64,000 nucleotides of DNA, taken from assembly GCA_963575745.1 (NCBI GenBank), contig CAUYUJ010015948.1, positions 603,800 to 667,799 on the forward strand, read 5' to 3'. The notes beneath the pieces were generated by a model. That model was not told where the DNA came from and did not search any database. It saw nothing but the letters and a program-made list of their open reading frames with translations. A program made the translations under genes and the position numbers. The DNA comes from Prorocentrum cordatum. Lineage: Eukaryota; Sar; Dinophyceae; Prorocentrales; Prorocentraceae. Positions 1 to 10,098 of this stretch are shown here, piece by piece. Numbering within the stretch: the stretch's first letter is position 1; each line of letters starts with the position of its first letter.

Positions 1-50
1 CTCATGGGGCCTTCAGCATCTCGGAAGAACCAGCGCCATTCGCTTGGAAT

Positions 51-1170
51 TATCCCGGCAAAGCAACCTAACAGCGATGTGTAGAAGCATAGCTGGAAAC
101 ATTGCCTGTGGTATTCATGTAAGAGTGCTGTTATAGAATTATGGTGTTCTCGCAGTCGCATTCGGATTCGCAGTGGCAGTCGCAGTGGCAACATCAGCGG
201 CAGTCGCAGTGGCACTGCCAGTAGTTGCAGTAGCAATAGCTACACTAGCAGCAGCAACAGCAGCAGCAGCAGTAATAGTAACAGTACTAGTAGCAGTAGA
301 AGTAGTAGTGATGGTAGTAGTGGTAACACTGAAGTAGTAGTTGTAGTGTGTGGAGTGAACGAGTAGGAGTGATGGGAGCAGTGGTAGTAGCAGTAGAAAT
401 GCAGACGACCGCTCAACGCAGCACGCTGAGGAGCAGCGCTGTTCCCTGCCGCAGGCTGAGGAGCACCGCTGTTCAACGCAGCAGGGTCAGGAGCACCGCC
501 GCCAGACCGAGAACTATCAGCATGTCCTGGCATTAAGGTGCGCAGTAGGCGCTGCGCAGTTGCTTTGAAAAGGAAATCTTCGAGAGCAGGGCTGTAGCCA
601 AGAAGGCTACGGGGACGATGATGATGATGAAGATGATGAGTCTTGGAAGTCTGGGAAGTGGAAGAGCACGAAGTGGCGTACAATTGGCTCCAGGCATTCA
701 AAATGTGGCCCGGGAGTAAAATTCTTGGAAGTGGAAGAGCACGAAGTGGCCTACAGTTGGTTCCGGGCATTCAAAATGTGGCCCGGGAATGGTGTTCTGG
801 GAAGTCCAAGAGCACGAAGTGGCTTACAGTTGGCTTCGGGCATCCAAAATGTGGCCCGGGAATGGTGTTCTGGGAAGTCCAAGAGCACGAAGTGGCCTAC
901 AGTTGGCTCCGGGTATTTAAAATGTGGCCGGGGAATGGAGTCCCGGGAAGTCGAAGAGCACGAAGTGCCTTACATTTGGCTCCGGGCATTCAAAATGTGG
1001 CCCAGGAATGGAGTTCTGAGAGGTCGAAGAGCACGAAGTGTGCGACTGTTTGTTTAAAGCGAGCTTGGCCATCGCCTGTCCGGCTCCCGCCCAGACCCCC
1101 CTGGGGAGTCATCAAATGTTCTCTTTTGACCCCATTAGAAACCGATCAGTCTTCGCTGTTAGGTAAAAAA
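51..1170 (+). mobile_element. Element A copy 1: TIR-like repeat element with internal tandem array
   Basis: The left end carries ACCTAACAGCGA at 66-77 and the right end carries its exact reverse complement TCGCTGTTAGGT at 1153-1164. Inside are a CAG/GTAG-rich segment, six 73-bp tandem units and a right-hand unique stretch. The same order recurs at 28758-30325. No transposase ORF is visible, so if it is mobile it would be non-autonomous. Element status is inferred from the matching ends and repeated architecture. No target-site duplication was established. Confidence 0.55.
640..1052 (+). repeat. 73-bp tandem array, about six units
   Basis: The motif AAGAGCACGAAGTG recurs every 73 bp (near 661, 734, 807, 880, 953 and 1026), each time followed by a CAAAATGTGGCCCGGGAATG block. 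Since 73 is not a multiple of three, the frame shifts with each unit and the array is unlikely to be coding. Two more units lie at 2935-3060 and seven at 29690-30200. Confidence 0.9.
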
Positions 1171-1188
1171 AAGCACGCAACATGAAAC

Positions 1189-1533
1189 TATCCCGGCAAA
1201 GCAACCTAACAGCGATGTGTAGAAGCATGGCTGGAAACATTGCCTGTGGTATTCATGTAAGAGCGCTGTTGTAGAATTCGGGTGTTCTCGCAGTCGCATT
1301 CGGATTTGCAGTGGCAGTCGAAGTGGCAACATCAGCGGCAGTCGCAGTGGCACTGCCAGTAGTTGCAGTAGCAATAGCTACACTAGCAGCAGCAACAGCA
1401 GCAGCAGCAGTAATAGTAACATTAGTAGTAGCAGTAGAAGTAGTAGTGATGGTAGTAGTGGTAACAGTGAAGTAGTAGTTGTAGTGTGTGGAGTGAACGA
1501 GTAGGAGTGATGGGAGCAGTGGTAGTAGCAGTA
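1189..1533 (+). repeat. Element A copy 2, left part (direct duplication of 51-402)
   Basis: This stretch repeats 51-402 almost base for base with an offset of about 1,138 bp, including ACCTAACAGCGA at 1204-1215 and the CAG/GTAG-rich tract. It starts about 25 bp after copy 1 ends, so the two are nearly head to tail. The right end of this copy is not clear. Two 73-bp units at 2935-3060 may be its remains. Confidence 0.75.
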
Positions 1534-1735
1534 GGAAAATTGCTTTCGATAGCGGTATATCCAAATGAGATCTTTGTATAAATGCATCGAGGTCTGAACA
1601 AGACACTGCTATCAACGGATGTGATTCCAAACGAGACACTGTTATCAACGGATTGAGCCTCAAACAACACACTTGCATCAATGAGTGTAGCTCCAAAACA
1701 GACACTCACATGAATGGATTTCGTGTGATGTCGTG

Positions 1736-1737
<2 letters not shown>

Positions 1738-1779
<42 letters not shown>

Positions 1780-1807
1780 CGTAGTAGTAGTAGTAGTCGT
1801 AGTAGTC

Positions 1808-1849
<42 letters not shown>

Positions 1850-1898
1850 CTAGTACTAGTAGTACTAGTAGTAGTAATACTAGTAGTACTAGTAGTAC

Positions 1899-1981
<83 letters not shown>
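1738..1981 (+). repeat. (AGT)n trinucleotide microsatellite
   Basis: About 240 bp of almost pure AGT with occasional CGT and ACT variants. It creates artificial poly-Val, poly-Thr and poly-Leu reading frames on both strands and is not coding. Confidence 0.95.
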
Positions 1982-2194
1982 TGGGCACGGACCCGTAAAA
2001 CCTGAGTCTTCACCGGGGTGCTCGGCGAAGCCATTGATGATGATGATGATGTGATGCTTGAGGAGGATGATGGGATGATGACCGCGCTACTTGGATTTGT
2101 TCTGTCTGTCTTGCTCGGCCTCCAACCAAATCTTGGAAGACATATCGCAAACGGAAGAGGAGCGCACTGAGGAACGGCGTGTGAAGCGGACAGT

Positions 2195-2495
2195 CGGCAA
2201 AACTTGCAGGCTGAGAAGCACCGCGGAAACTCGGAGGCTGACAAGCACCGCGGCCGCGCAGTCCTACTACTGCTGGAACTAGGATTACAAGTACGCGCGC
2301 CGAGAAGCACCGTGGACACGCGGGCTCGGATACTTCACCTCTCCCGCTTGTATTGCAGGAAATCGCGCCAATCCGGCGGCTGGCAAGTACCGAGGAGGCG
2401 CAGGCTGAGAAGCACTGCGCGAGTGCAGGCTGAGAAGCACTACGCGAGTGCATGCCACGGCGTTGCGTGTTCATGAATGCAGGCTGACAAGCACC
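2195..2495 (+). repeat. Dispersed GCTGAGAAGCAC motif cluster
   Basis: The motif AGGCTGAGAAGCACNRCG, or a close variant, occurs at least six times with irregular spacing. Related GCTGAGGAGCACCGC copies lie at 425-500 inside element A. The stretch looks like a decayed minisatellite. No gene is visible. Confidence 0.6.
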
Positions 2496-2615
2496 ACATT
2501 TTGTTTGCCAGAGATCACTCCCAGGTCACCTGATCCCGCAACAACAGCCACGGCGTAGCTGCCACAGGGGCCGCAGAGAGCAACGGCTCGGTCACCCAAT
2601 TGGCCTGTCGGTGAA

Positions 2616-2930
2616 TCACAATGCGCGCGTGGCTCCATGAGCCATTGTATCGCGCGTTGCGAGGCACCAGTGTGCCGCACGTGCTGTTGCCGTAGCAGAA
2701 GACGGCCTCTGGGCCCAGTGCGGATTCCAGCGGACAACGTAGACCCTGTGGACGCCATTCCGGATGACGTCGCGCGCGCCCTCGATCTGCGCCACCCATC
2801 GAAGCCAGTCAAACGCTGAGCCATCGGTGATGTCAACAGCACCTGGGGCAGTCTCGCCATGGTGGTAGTGCAGCAGCGTTTGGAGAGCGGCGCTCGCTTC
2901 GTCGCGGCCCACAGTCTGGCGCGAGCGAGC
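2616..2930 (-). CDS. Possible orphan exon fragment, function unknown
   Basis: One minus-strand frame is rich in G/C-ending codons and non-repetitive. It includes DGSAFDWLRWVAQIEGARD followed by a stretch ending RVYVVRWNPHW. It is flanked by 73-bp repeat units and has no clear start, stop or splice partner. The family is not recognised. It could be a captured exon or a chance open frame in GC-rich DNA. Confidence 0.2.
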   Translation of the reverse strand, partial: ARSRQTVGRDEASAALQTLLHYHHGETAPGAVDITDGSAFDWLRWVAQIEGARDVIRNGVHRVYVVRWNPHWAQRPSSATATARAAHWCLATRDTMAHGATRAL

Positions 2931-2934
2931 GGCC

Positions 2935-3060
2935 CACAGTTGGCTCCGGGCATTCAAAATGTGGCCCGGGAGTGGTGTTCTGGGAAGTCCAAGAGCACGA
3001 AGTGGCTTACAGTTGGCTCCGGGCATCAAAAATGTGGCCCGGGAATGGAGTTCTGGGACC
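2935..3060 (+). repeat. Two 73-bp units of the element A type
   Basis: Two units carry AAAATGTGGCCCGGGA and AAGAGCACGAAGTGG at the usual 73-bp spacing. They are followed directly by a segment shared with the 3' end of the Gag gene. Confidence 0.8.
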
Positions 3061-3115
3061 CAGAGGTCTGAAATAACCATCTTAGGCCAACATGACATCG
3101 TATAACTAACCGATA
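3056..3115 (+). repeat. Copy of the Gag 3'-end sequence
   Basis: CCCAGAGGTCTGAAATAACC and, further right, TATAACTAACCGATRGTTGT are shared with the reverse complement of 27118-27190, where they contain the stop codon of the Gag ORF and the sequence after it. The middle differs by an indel. This is probably a remnant of the 3' end of the same retroelement family. Confidence 0.55.
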
Positions 3116-3426
3116 GTTGTTAAAAACAGTCAATCGTTATTCATTCAAACTTCACTGTTACAGCGTATGTTCCAATGAACACCTCGCGCCGTGACAACAC
3201 TAGCACGCAATATCGCTTGCGCGCATGAATATCACTCTGCGTTCAAACAATCGAGCTTGAATCAAGCTGCGCCCGTACTTGTTTGCGCCATCTTGATACT
3301 TAGCGCAAAAACTCTTCCCCCCCTTCCTCTTCCTCCTCCTCCTCCTTCCTCTCCCTCCTCCCCCTCCTCGTCATATTGCCCCCCAGGGCCTTCCTCATTA
3401 ACGCCGTCCTCCTCCGATCATCCTGA
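3116..3426. other. Intergenic stretch, no gene seen
   Basis: An AT-richer non-repetitive segment (3116-3310) is followed by a C/T-rich tract. No convincing coding frame or repeat family was recognised. Confidence 0.5.
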
Positions 3427-4197
3427 GTATTATTCTAGACGCTCCGCGTATCCCCACCAACCCATCCAAAAACGATGTCTAGGCGAGTTGAGAGGTGATC
3501 AGGGAAGTGCGGGGGCAACGAGGGGGGGCGACCGAACCGTGTGAAGAAGAGGGGGGCGAAGGAGAAAATTAGATGGATGGATGAGGGAGTGGGGAGAAGG
3601 AGGATGATGAGGAGGAGGAGGAGGAGGAGGCGGATGGGGGAGGAGGAGGATGAGAAGGGATGGGAGGAGGAAGGAGGAGGAGGAGAGCAAGCAAAAGGGC
3701 CAGAGGTCTCTTGGATGCTTCTCGGAGCCTCTTGGGGTATCTCTTGGGCGTCTTGGGACGTCTTGGGGATCTCTTGGCGGTCGCCGGGGGCTTTTCGGCG
3801 TCTTGGGTGCCTCGGAGGGGCATCTTTGGGCAGCTTGGGATCCTTTTGGGGGGTTTCATGGGGGCATCTTGGGGGCCTCCAGGGCCATCTTGGGGCCATC
3901 TTGGAACCTCTTGGGGCCTCCTGGGCGCTTCTTGGGGCCATCTTGGAGGAGATCGATCAAACAAGAGGGGAGCTTGAATTAGGGCCACCCCCATCAGGAG
4001 GCCAAAATGGAGCCAAAACCATAGTAAAACCGATGATTGTGGCTTCCTCGCCGAGGCCGTTTTTGGGCGCTCGGACACCTCGCGGACCCCACTGTCCATG
4101 TCCAGGGGAGGGGGTAGGGGGAGGGGTAAACCCCTCCCCGAAGGAGAAGAAGGAGGGGTGGAAGAGGAAACCACCGACGCCCAGAGGGCTGGTGGGA
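3427..4197 (+). mobile_element. Element B copy 1 (TIR element, introner-like)
   Basis: The left end reads GT at 3427, then ATTCTAGACGC and CCCCACCAACCCATCC. The right end reads CGCCCAGAG followed by GGCTGGTGGGA, the inverse of the left CCCACCAGCCC. The interior has a GGATGGATG/GGA-rich tract, a TCTTGGGG-rich tract, a block around TTTTACTATGGTTTTGGC (minus strand) and a hairpin-forming CCCCTCCCC region. It is homologous along its length to 16031-16790, and in reverse to 47911-49130 and 52836-53364. GT and AG at its ends would allow it to be spliced as an intron. Confidence 0.65.
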
Positions 4198-4393
4198 TTC
4201 TTCTTCCGCCTCTTCCTCCTCCTCCTTCTCCTCGTCGATCTTCTGTTTCATCTTCCTGGTTGTTGACCTCCTGCATCCGCTTCGCCCGCGGCCCCTCGTT
4301 GGCTCGGGGGCGCCCCTGCCCGCGCCTCCCGTGGGCGTCAGCGCCCACCTCTCCTCCCCTCGGAGGGCCCTCGGCCCCTTGCGGGCGCCGCCG

Positions 4394-7300
4394 ATGGGCG
4401 AGGAGGCAGCGGCCCCTGCCGCGGCGAAGAAGGCGGATGGGCGAGGAGGAGGGGCAGGAGGATAACGAAGAGAAGAAGAAGGAGACGGAGGGGAAGGAGA
4501 AAAAGGAAAAGGAGAAGGAGGAGAAGGAGGACAAGGAGCAGAAGGAGGAGGGAGGGAGGGAGGGAGGGAGAGGAAGGAGGAGGGATTGTGGAAGGGAGTG
4601 CGGGATGGGCAGAGAGGCGGAGGGAGGGAGGGGAGGCATGGGCAGGAGGAGGGGGAGGAGGAGGAGGAGGAAGAGGAGGAGGAGGAGGCAGAGGAGGGCG
4701 AGGAGAAGGAGGAGGAGGAGGAGGAGGCGAGGAGGGGGAGGAGGAGGAGAAGGAGGAGAAGGAGAAGGAAAAAGGAGAGAAGGAGGAGGAGGAGAAGGAG
4801 GAGGGGCAGGGGGAGGAGGAGGAGGAGGAGGAGGGGCCGAGACAGGTCCTCCACTCCTTCTTCCTCTCTGGTCCTTCGCGCCACCCCCCCGAGGGCAAGG
4901 GCTCGGCGTTCAACGACGCGGACGCCCTCCAGGTCTTGTGGCAGGCCTTCTTTGAGGAGATGGATGGTCCCTCGGATTTGAAGTACGACAGCGCTGGCAA
5001 CATCGAGAAGGTCTCGGTGAACAGTGCTGAGTTGACTAGGCACCGGCTCTTCTTGACGGCCACCCGCTCCCTCGGGAAGCAGGTCACTGCTGGTGCCGCG
5101 AAGGACCGACGGCCCCAAAGAACTTGGAGGGGGGACGGGAGGAGGAGAGCAAGGCGGAGGAAGAGGATGATGAGGTGGATGGGGGAGGAAGTGGGCATGG
5201 ATGGGAATGGAGGTGGATGGGGGCAACAAGGAGGTTGAGGAGTCAAGCCAACTGAACGCAGAGGGGGCGGATGTCAGAGGAGGAGGAGGGAGGCCATGAG
5301 CGCAGGCGGTGAAGGAGGAGGAGGTGGGAGGGAAGGAACACGAAGACGAGGAGGAGGGGAGAAGGAGGACGGAGGAGGAAGAGGTGCAGGAGGAGTACGA
5401 TGGGGGAGAAGGAGGAGGAGGAGGAAGAGGAGGAGGATGAGGAGGAGGAGAAGGCGGAGGAGGAGATCGAGAAGGAAGAGGAGGATGAGGAGGAGGAACG
5501 ATGCTGCCAGCAGGAGGCGCTGCGCTGCATCGCCGAGGGCTTGGAGGAGAAGTGGAACCTCGGGGACCAGCAGGACGCGTGGATCACCCACGCTGCTGGG
5601 CAGATCCGCGCGATGCTGCGCCACGTGTACATGGCCGTGGGCCAGCGGACCGACGAGGGCTCCGATAACACCTCGACAATGCGCAACCGACGCCGAACGG
5701 TTTCCCGTTGCCGATCGAGCGACGACCGCTCGTTCGATAACGAGGGGCCGCTCGGCGTCGGTACTGCGCTGGCCGTCGTGGCGTTGTTGGAACGGAGGAA
5801 GCCTCCGAGCTGGGCCGCCGCGTTCGTCGGCGACTGCGGCTCGGACGAGCAGGGCGACGGCGACGCCGAGGTCGCCGAGCCGGTCGCCGAGCCGGTCGCC
5901 GAGCCCGTCGCCGAGCCCGACGCCGAGCCCGTCGCCGAGCCCGTCACCGAGCTGGGGAGCAGCGCCGCGGCGGCCAGTGGCGAGCCGCCAGTCGGCGACG
6001 AGGTGCCCGCGATGAAGCGCCGCGAGAGCCTCGGCACCAAGGGCGACCTCGAGGTCGCCGAGAGGGTCGGCAAGTTCGAGGTCGGCTACGCGCAGCGCCT
6101 CGAGGTCGGCTGCAGGGCGATACCAACTAGAGGGAAATGAGCGGGGGAGTGGGGGGAGGAGGTGGAGGAGGCGAAGGAGGGGGAGAGATGGAAGAGGGGC
6201 CAGGCAAGCGCGGAGGACGGAACGGGAGGAAGGAGGAGGAGGAGGAGGAGGAGGAAGAGGAGGAGGAGGAGGAGGAGGAGGAGGAGGAGGAGGAGGAGGA
6301 GTAGGAGGAGGAGGAGGAGGGAGGAGGAAGGTGGAGGAGGAGGAGGAGAAGAACACAAGGAGGCCCTCGGTATTCGTCGATGTCCCCTCCTCCTGCGGCC
6401 CCAGTGGGGGTGGCCACGTGCGTCCGCCACACCCAGTACAGCGTTTCGTGGCCCCATAGGAAGCTCCACGCAAGGCCCCAGTGGGGGTGGCCGCATGCGT
6501 CCGCCACACCCAGTACAGCGCTTCGTGGCCCCATAGGGAGCTCCACGCAAGGCCCCAGTGGGGGTGGCCACATGCGCCCGCCACACCCAGCACAGAAGTC
6601 ACGGTCCTACAGGGAGCTCCACCTGCGGCCCCAGCGGGGGTGGCCACGTGCGTCCGCCACACCCAACGCAGCGCGTTGCCCCATAGGGAGCCCCACCTGC
6701 GGCCCCAGTGGGGGTGGCCACATGCGTCCGCCACGCCCAGTACAGCGCTTCGTGGCCCCATAGGGGGGCCCACCTGCGGCCCCAATGGGAGTGGCCACAT
6801 GCGTCCGCCACACCCACTACAGCGTTTCGTGGCCCCATGGAGGGCTCCACCTGCGGCCCCAGTGGGGGTGGCCACATGCGCCCGCCACGCCCAGCGGGAG
6901 GGCAGGAGAAGGGAGTGCCCGCTCGAACCTTGAACGCCAAGCCAGCAGGCTGCGTGGAGGCGCGACGTGACGCGCCGTTCGATTGAGGAGTTTGTCGTGC
7001 CTGTGCCGCGTGACGGCGGGTTCGCCGCGGTTTGGCAGGACGGGTTCGAGTGGGCACTCCCGAAAGCCATTGCGGGCGACATCTCGAGCTCGCAGGCGCA
7101 GCAGAAGCCAGAGAAGAGCAAGCTCATCGTTGATGGGCACAAGGATGGTAGTTACACGTGCGCGCTGCAGTTCGTCGAGAAGAAAGGCCAGCGGCGGTTG
7201 CAGATCTGGGAGAAAGGCGACGATGGCCGTTCCCAAGTCATGCAGATGGTCGGGCACGGTGACGAGAGCCGGGCAACTGAGTTCATGAAAGAGCAATGGC

Positions 7301-8195
7301 GAGCTTACATCGACGGCGCGGCCGACAAGGACGCCATGGAGGACGCCAAGAAGAAGCACCTGAAGGGGAACCCGAGGGACTGCGCTGGCAAGAAGCCTGC
7401 TGCGGCCGCCGCGGCCAAGGTCGCGTCTAGAATTGCGATCTCCCACACCCGTCACCTCCTCCTCCTCCTCCTCCTCCTCCTCCTCCTCCGCCTCTGCCTC
7501 CTCCCCCTCCTCCTCCTCCTCCTCCTCCTCCTCCTCCTCCTCCCCCTCCTCCTCCCACTCTTCCTCCTCCCGCGCCTCCTGCCACGTCTTCCTACCTTCC
7601 TCCCCCCTTCCCTTCCCCGCCAGCTCTCTTCCTCCCTCCTCCTCCTCCTCCTCCTCCTCCTCCTCCTCCGCCCCTCACCTCCTCCTCCTCTTCCTCTTCC
7701 TTGCAGTCTCCCAGGGATCGCAAAACCTAGACGTTGAAGGGGTCAGCTGGCCCCAAGATGAAGGCCAAGACCAAGGCCAAGCCGAGGGCGAAGGCCAGCA
7801 AGGCCGTCGACGACGATGACGTCCCAGCTGGGGAGGAGCAGGAGCCGGCAGAGCACCGCGAGGATTCGGACCTCGAGGGCGACGACGCCGAGCTGGCCGA
7901 CGACGACGATGACGTCCCAGCTGAGGAGGTGCAGCAGGAGCCAGCCGCGCCGCCAGCAGAGCCGATCGAGACCCCGAAGGCGAAGACCGCCACGGGGGAG
8001 ACGATCATCGTCGAGAACGGGCCCGCGACGGCCAACAAGAGCACGAATATCGCGGGCGGCAGCAGCAGCAGGCGCGGCAAGACCAGCGACAACGTCGGCA
8101 TCAAGCAGACGGAGCTCTCGGTCGGGAGCAGCGCGGCCACGTCCGCGGGCGACGGCGTCGCCGCGGGCCTCTTCGACAACATGTTTTTCGGTTAG
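4394..8195 (+). CDS. Multi-exon gene X, unnamed family
   Basis: Well-supported exons are 4894-5082, 5511-6104, 6988-7419 and 7731-8195 (TAG stop). All joins are phase 0 with GT-AG introns. Residues include GSAFNDADALQVLWQAFFEE, then QEALRCIAEGLEEKWNLGDQ, a run of AEPV repeats, then GFEWALPKAIAGDI and KSKLIVDGHKDGSYTCALQF, and an acidic, K-rich C-terminus. The start is uncertain. ATG 4394 opens MGEEAAAPAAAKKADGRGG in a frame that runs on from the end of element B, but I could not find a canonical donor for that exon. Intron 6105-6987 holds a 77-bp array and the others hold purine or pyrimidine tracts. The domain style recalls multicopy dinoflagellate proteins. No function can be assigned. Confidence 0.6.
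4440..4850 (+). repeat. GGA/GAG purine tract
   Basis: About 400 bp of nearly pure purine on the plus strand, mainly GGA and GAG. Similar tracts lie at 5290-5500 and 6225-6350 in the same gene region. Long Glu/Arg/Gly or Ser/Pro/Leu reading frames here are artefacts of the tract. Confidence 0.9.
6380..6905 (+). repeat. 77-bp tandem array in intron of gene X
   Basis: About seven units of 76-77 bp contain CGTGGCCCCATAGGGAGCTC then CACCTGCGGCCCCAGTGGGG and ATGCGTCCGCCACACCCA. CGTGGCCCCATAGGGAGCTC is the core of the 88-90 bp arrays elsewhere in the window. It lies wholly within the predicted intron 6105-6987. Confidence 0.9.
7446..7695 (+). repeat. CTC microsatellite tract in last intron of gene X
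   Basis: Plus-strand CTC/TCC repeats just upstream of the acceptor at 7729-7730. The tract could serve as an extended polypyrimidine tract. Confidence 0.85.
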
Positions 8196-9129
8196 CCGTT
8201 CGGCTGCATGTTCTTTTTCGGCTGCTCGGCTCCGTTGGGCCGACAGCTGTGCAAGTGGCGTCGGGTATCACGCTCACCTTCAGTGAGACGGTGCCCGATG
8301 CGTTCCGCAAGCAACCAGTGGATCGGCCAGCTCACTGGCTGTTGTTTCTGTAGCTACCGCTGAAAACAATCAAACTGGCGGGGCGTGGGAGGTGAGGGAG
8401 GGATGCAGGAAGGAGGGAGAGGGAGAGGGATGGCGGAGGGAGGGAGGGAGGTAAAGGGGGACTCGAAATGAGGGGCCCCCCATTCCACCAAATGCATTGG
8501 AAAACTTGGGGGGGTGTAAGGCACGGGGGTCGGCGTCAGCCGTGCAGCATATGCCGCTGGGCTCGGGCGGTCACCTTGCAGCGCCCCACCCCGCCCCGCC
8601 CCTGCGAGCTCGCTCATCAGAGGATGGGGGGTATTGAGACACGACCAAGATGAGAGGGTGAACTAATGGCTGGTGTCCTCCCACCTCCCTCTCCGCCCTC
8701 CTGGCCCCTTCCTTGCCATCCGATTTCCCCCTACTTTCATTCAACCCTGTTCTCTCGCGCTCTCCATGCTCCTTCCCACTCTCCTATGAGGAGTCCTCCT
8801 CCTCCTCCTTCTCCTCTCCTCCTCCTCCTCTCCTCTCTCCTCCCTCCTCCTCCTCTCCCCCTCCTCCTCCTCCTCCTCCTCCTACTCCTCCTCCTCCTCC
8901 TCCTCCTCCTCGAGAAAGTACCGAGGAAGTTCGACAAACGGCCCAGTCGCTCTCAATGGCCTTCCAGATGTTTCTGAATTGCTCAGGGGTTCGACGCCAT
9001 GTTACATTAAAGTCCCGTGGGCCCTGGGGCTCCATCTCGCTTTCGTCCTCCTCTCGATTCCGAAGCTGCTTGGAGCGAGCAGTGCGCTGCCCACGCTTCA
9101 CTTTGTGTGCTGCCCACATTTTCGCACCG
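8196..9129. other. Intergenic stretch between genes X and the 817-codon gene
   Basis: 8196-8450 is GC-rich unique sequence after the stop. 8790-8915 is a CTC tract. 8920-9129 is unique sequence that may include the 5' untranslated region of the next gene. No further gene is supported. Confidence 0.5.
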
Positions 9130-10027
9130 ATGGTCGAATCACCTGAGCCCGAGCGCCGTGCTGCTGCTGGCCAACAGGCGAGTGCGAGTTCAGCCCAGCT
9201 GGAAGGCCCGATCGAGATAGTGGAGTCCTCGACCTCCCCGAGCTTGATCGCTCACGAGGGCGCGGCCAGCGACGAGGCGATCAAGTCAGAGGGAGGCCCC
9301 GACGAAGTCCACGAGATGCAGGGGCAGGCCAACACCCAGGGCTTCGTCGACCCCTCCCGTCAGCACATGGCCGACAGCACGACTCGCTGCCCACGCGATG
9401 AGATCCCCGAGGCTGGCGAATCCCAGAGGACTCCTGCAGGCAGCTTCGACTGGGCCTGGAAAAGTCGGACAGCATCGGCCGAGATGAGGCAGCCCCGCGA
9501 CCACTCGGACACGGAGTCGGCAGAGGAGGTTGAGTCACCGCCACCGCCGCCGCGCCGCTCTGCGAGGCGTCGCGTGCTGGAGCCCCCCGCGGACTTGGGC
9601 GGGCCGCAGCCGGCGGCCTCGCAGCTGGCGCAGCCGGCGGCCTCGCAGCCGGCGCAGCCGGCCGAGCAGACGCAGCAGCCACCCGAGCAGATGCAGCAGC
9701 CTTCCGAGCAGTTGCAGCCGCCTCCCGAGCCGATGCAGGCGCCTCCCGCGCAGGCGCAGCTGGCCCGCAGCGCGGAGGGCTCGCAGGTTGAGCAGCTCCC
9801 TGCAGATGAGATGCCGCAGCAGCTTGCCAGCGCGCCGCAGCAGCAGGGGCAGGTTGAGGCTCAGGCGCCGACCCCGCCAGCGTCCGCGGGGCCGAGGGCG
9901 GCGGAGCTGGCAGCTGAGGGCCCCGGCGCGTGGGCTCCCCAGGCAGCGGGTCTAGCTGAACAAACTTGGGAGGCAGGGAGGTGAGAGGAAGAGGAGAGAT
10001 GAGAGATAAGGTAAAGAGGGGGATAAC

Positions 10028-10098
<71 letters not shown>

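Noticed and set aside
3994-5229. A 411-codon minus-strand frame rich in Ser, Pro and Leu
   Set aside because: It is the complement of a GGA tract and part of element B. The plus strand has the coding-like codons at 4894-5082.
5274-7142. A 622-codon open frame on the minus strand
   Set aside because: It crosses a GGA/CTC tract, a 77-bp array and the antisense of clear plus-strand exons. It is open only because of composition.
7701-7730. Acceptor TTGCAG at 7706 for the last exon of gene X
   Set aside because: It has the right phase but meets an in-frame TAG at 7728. The acceptor at 7729-7730 keeps the frame open.
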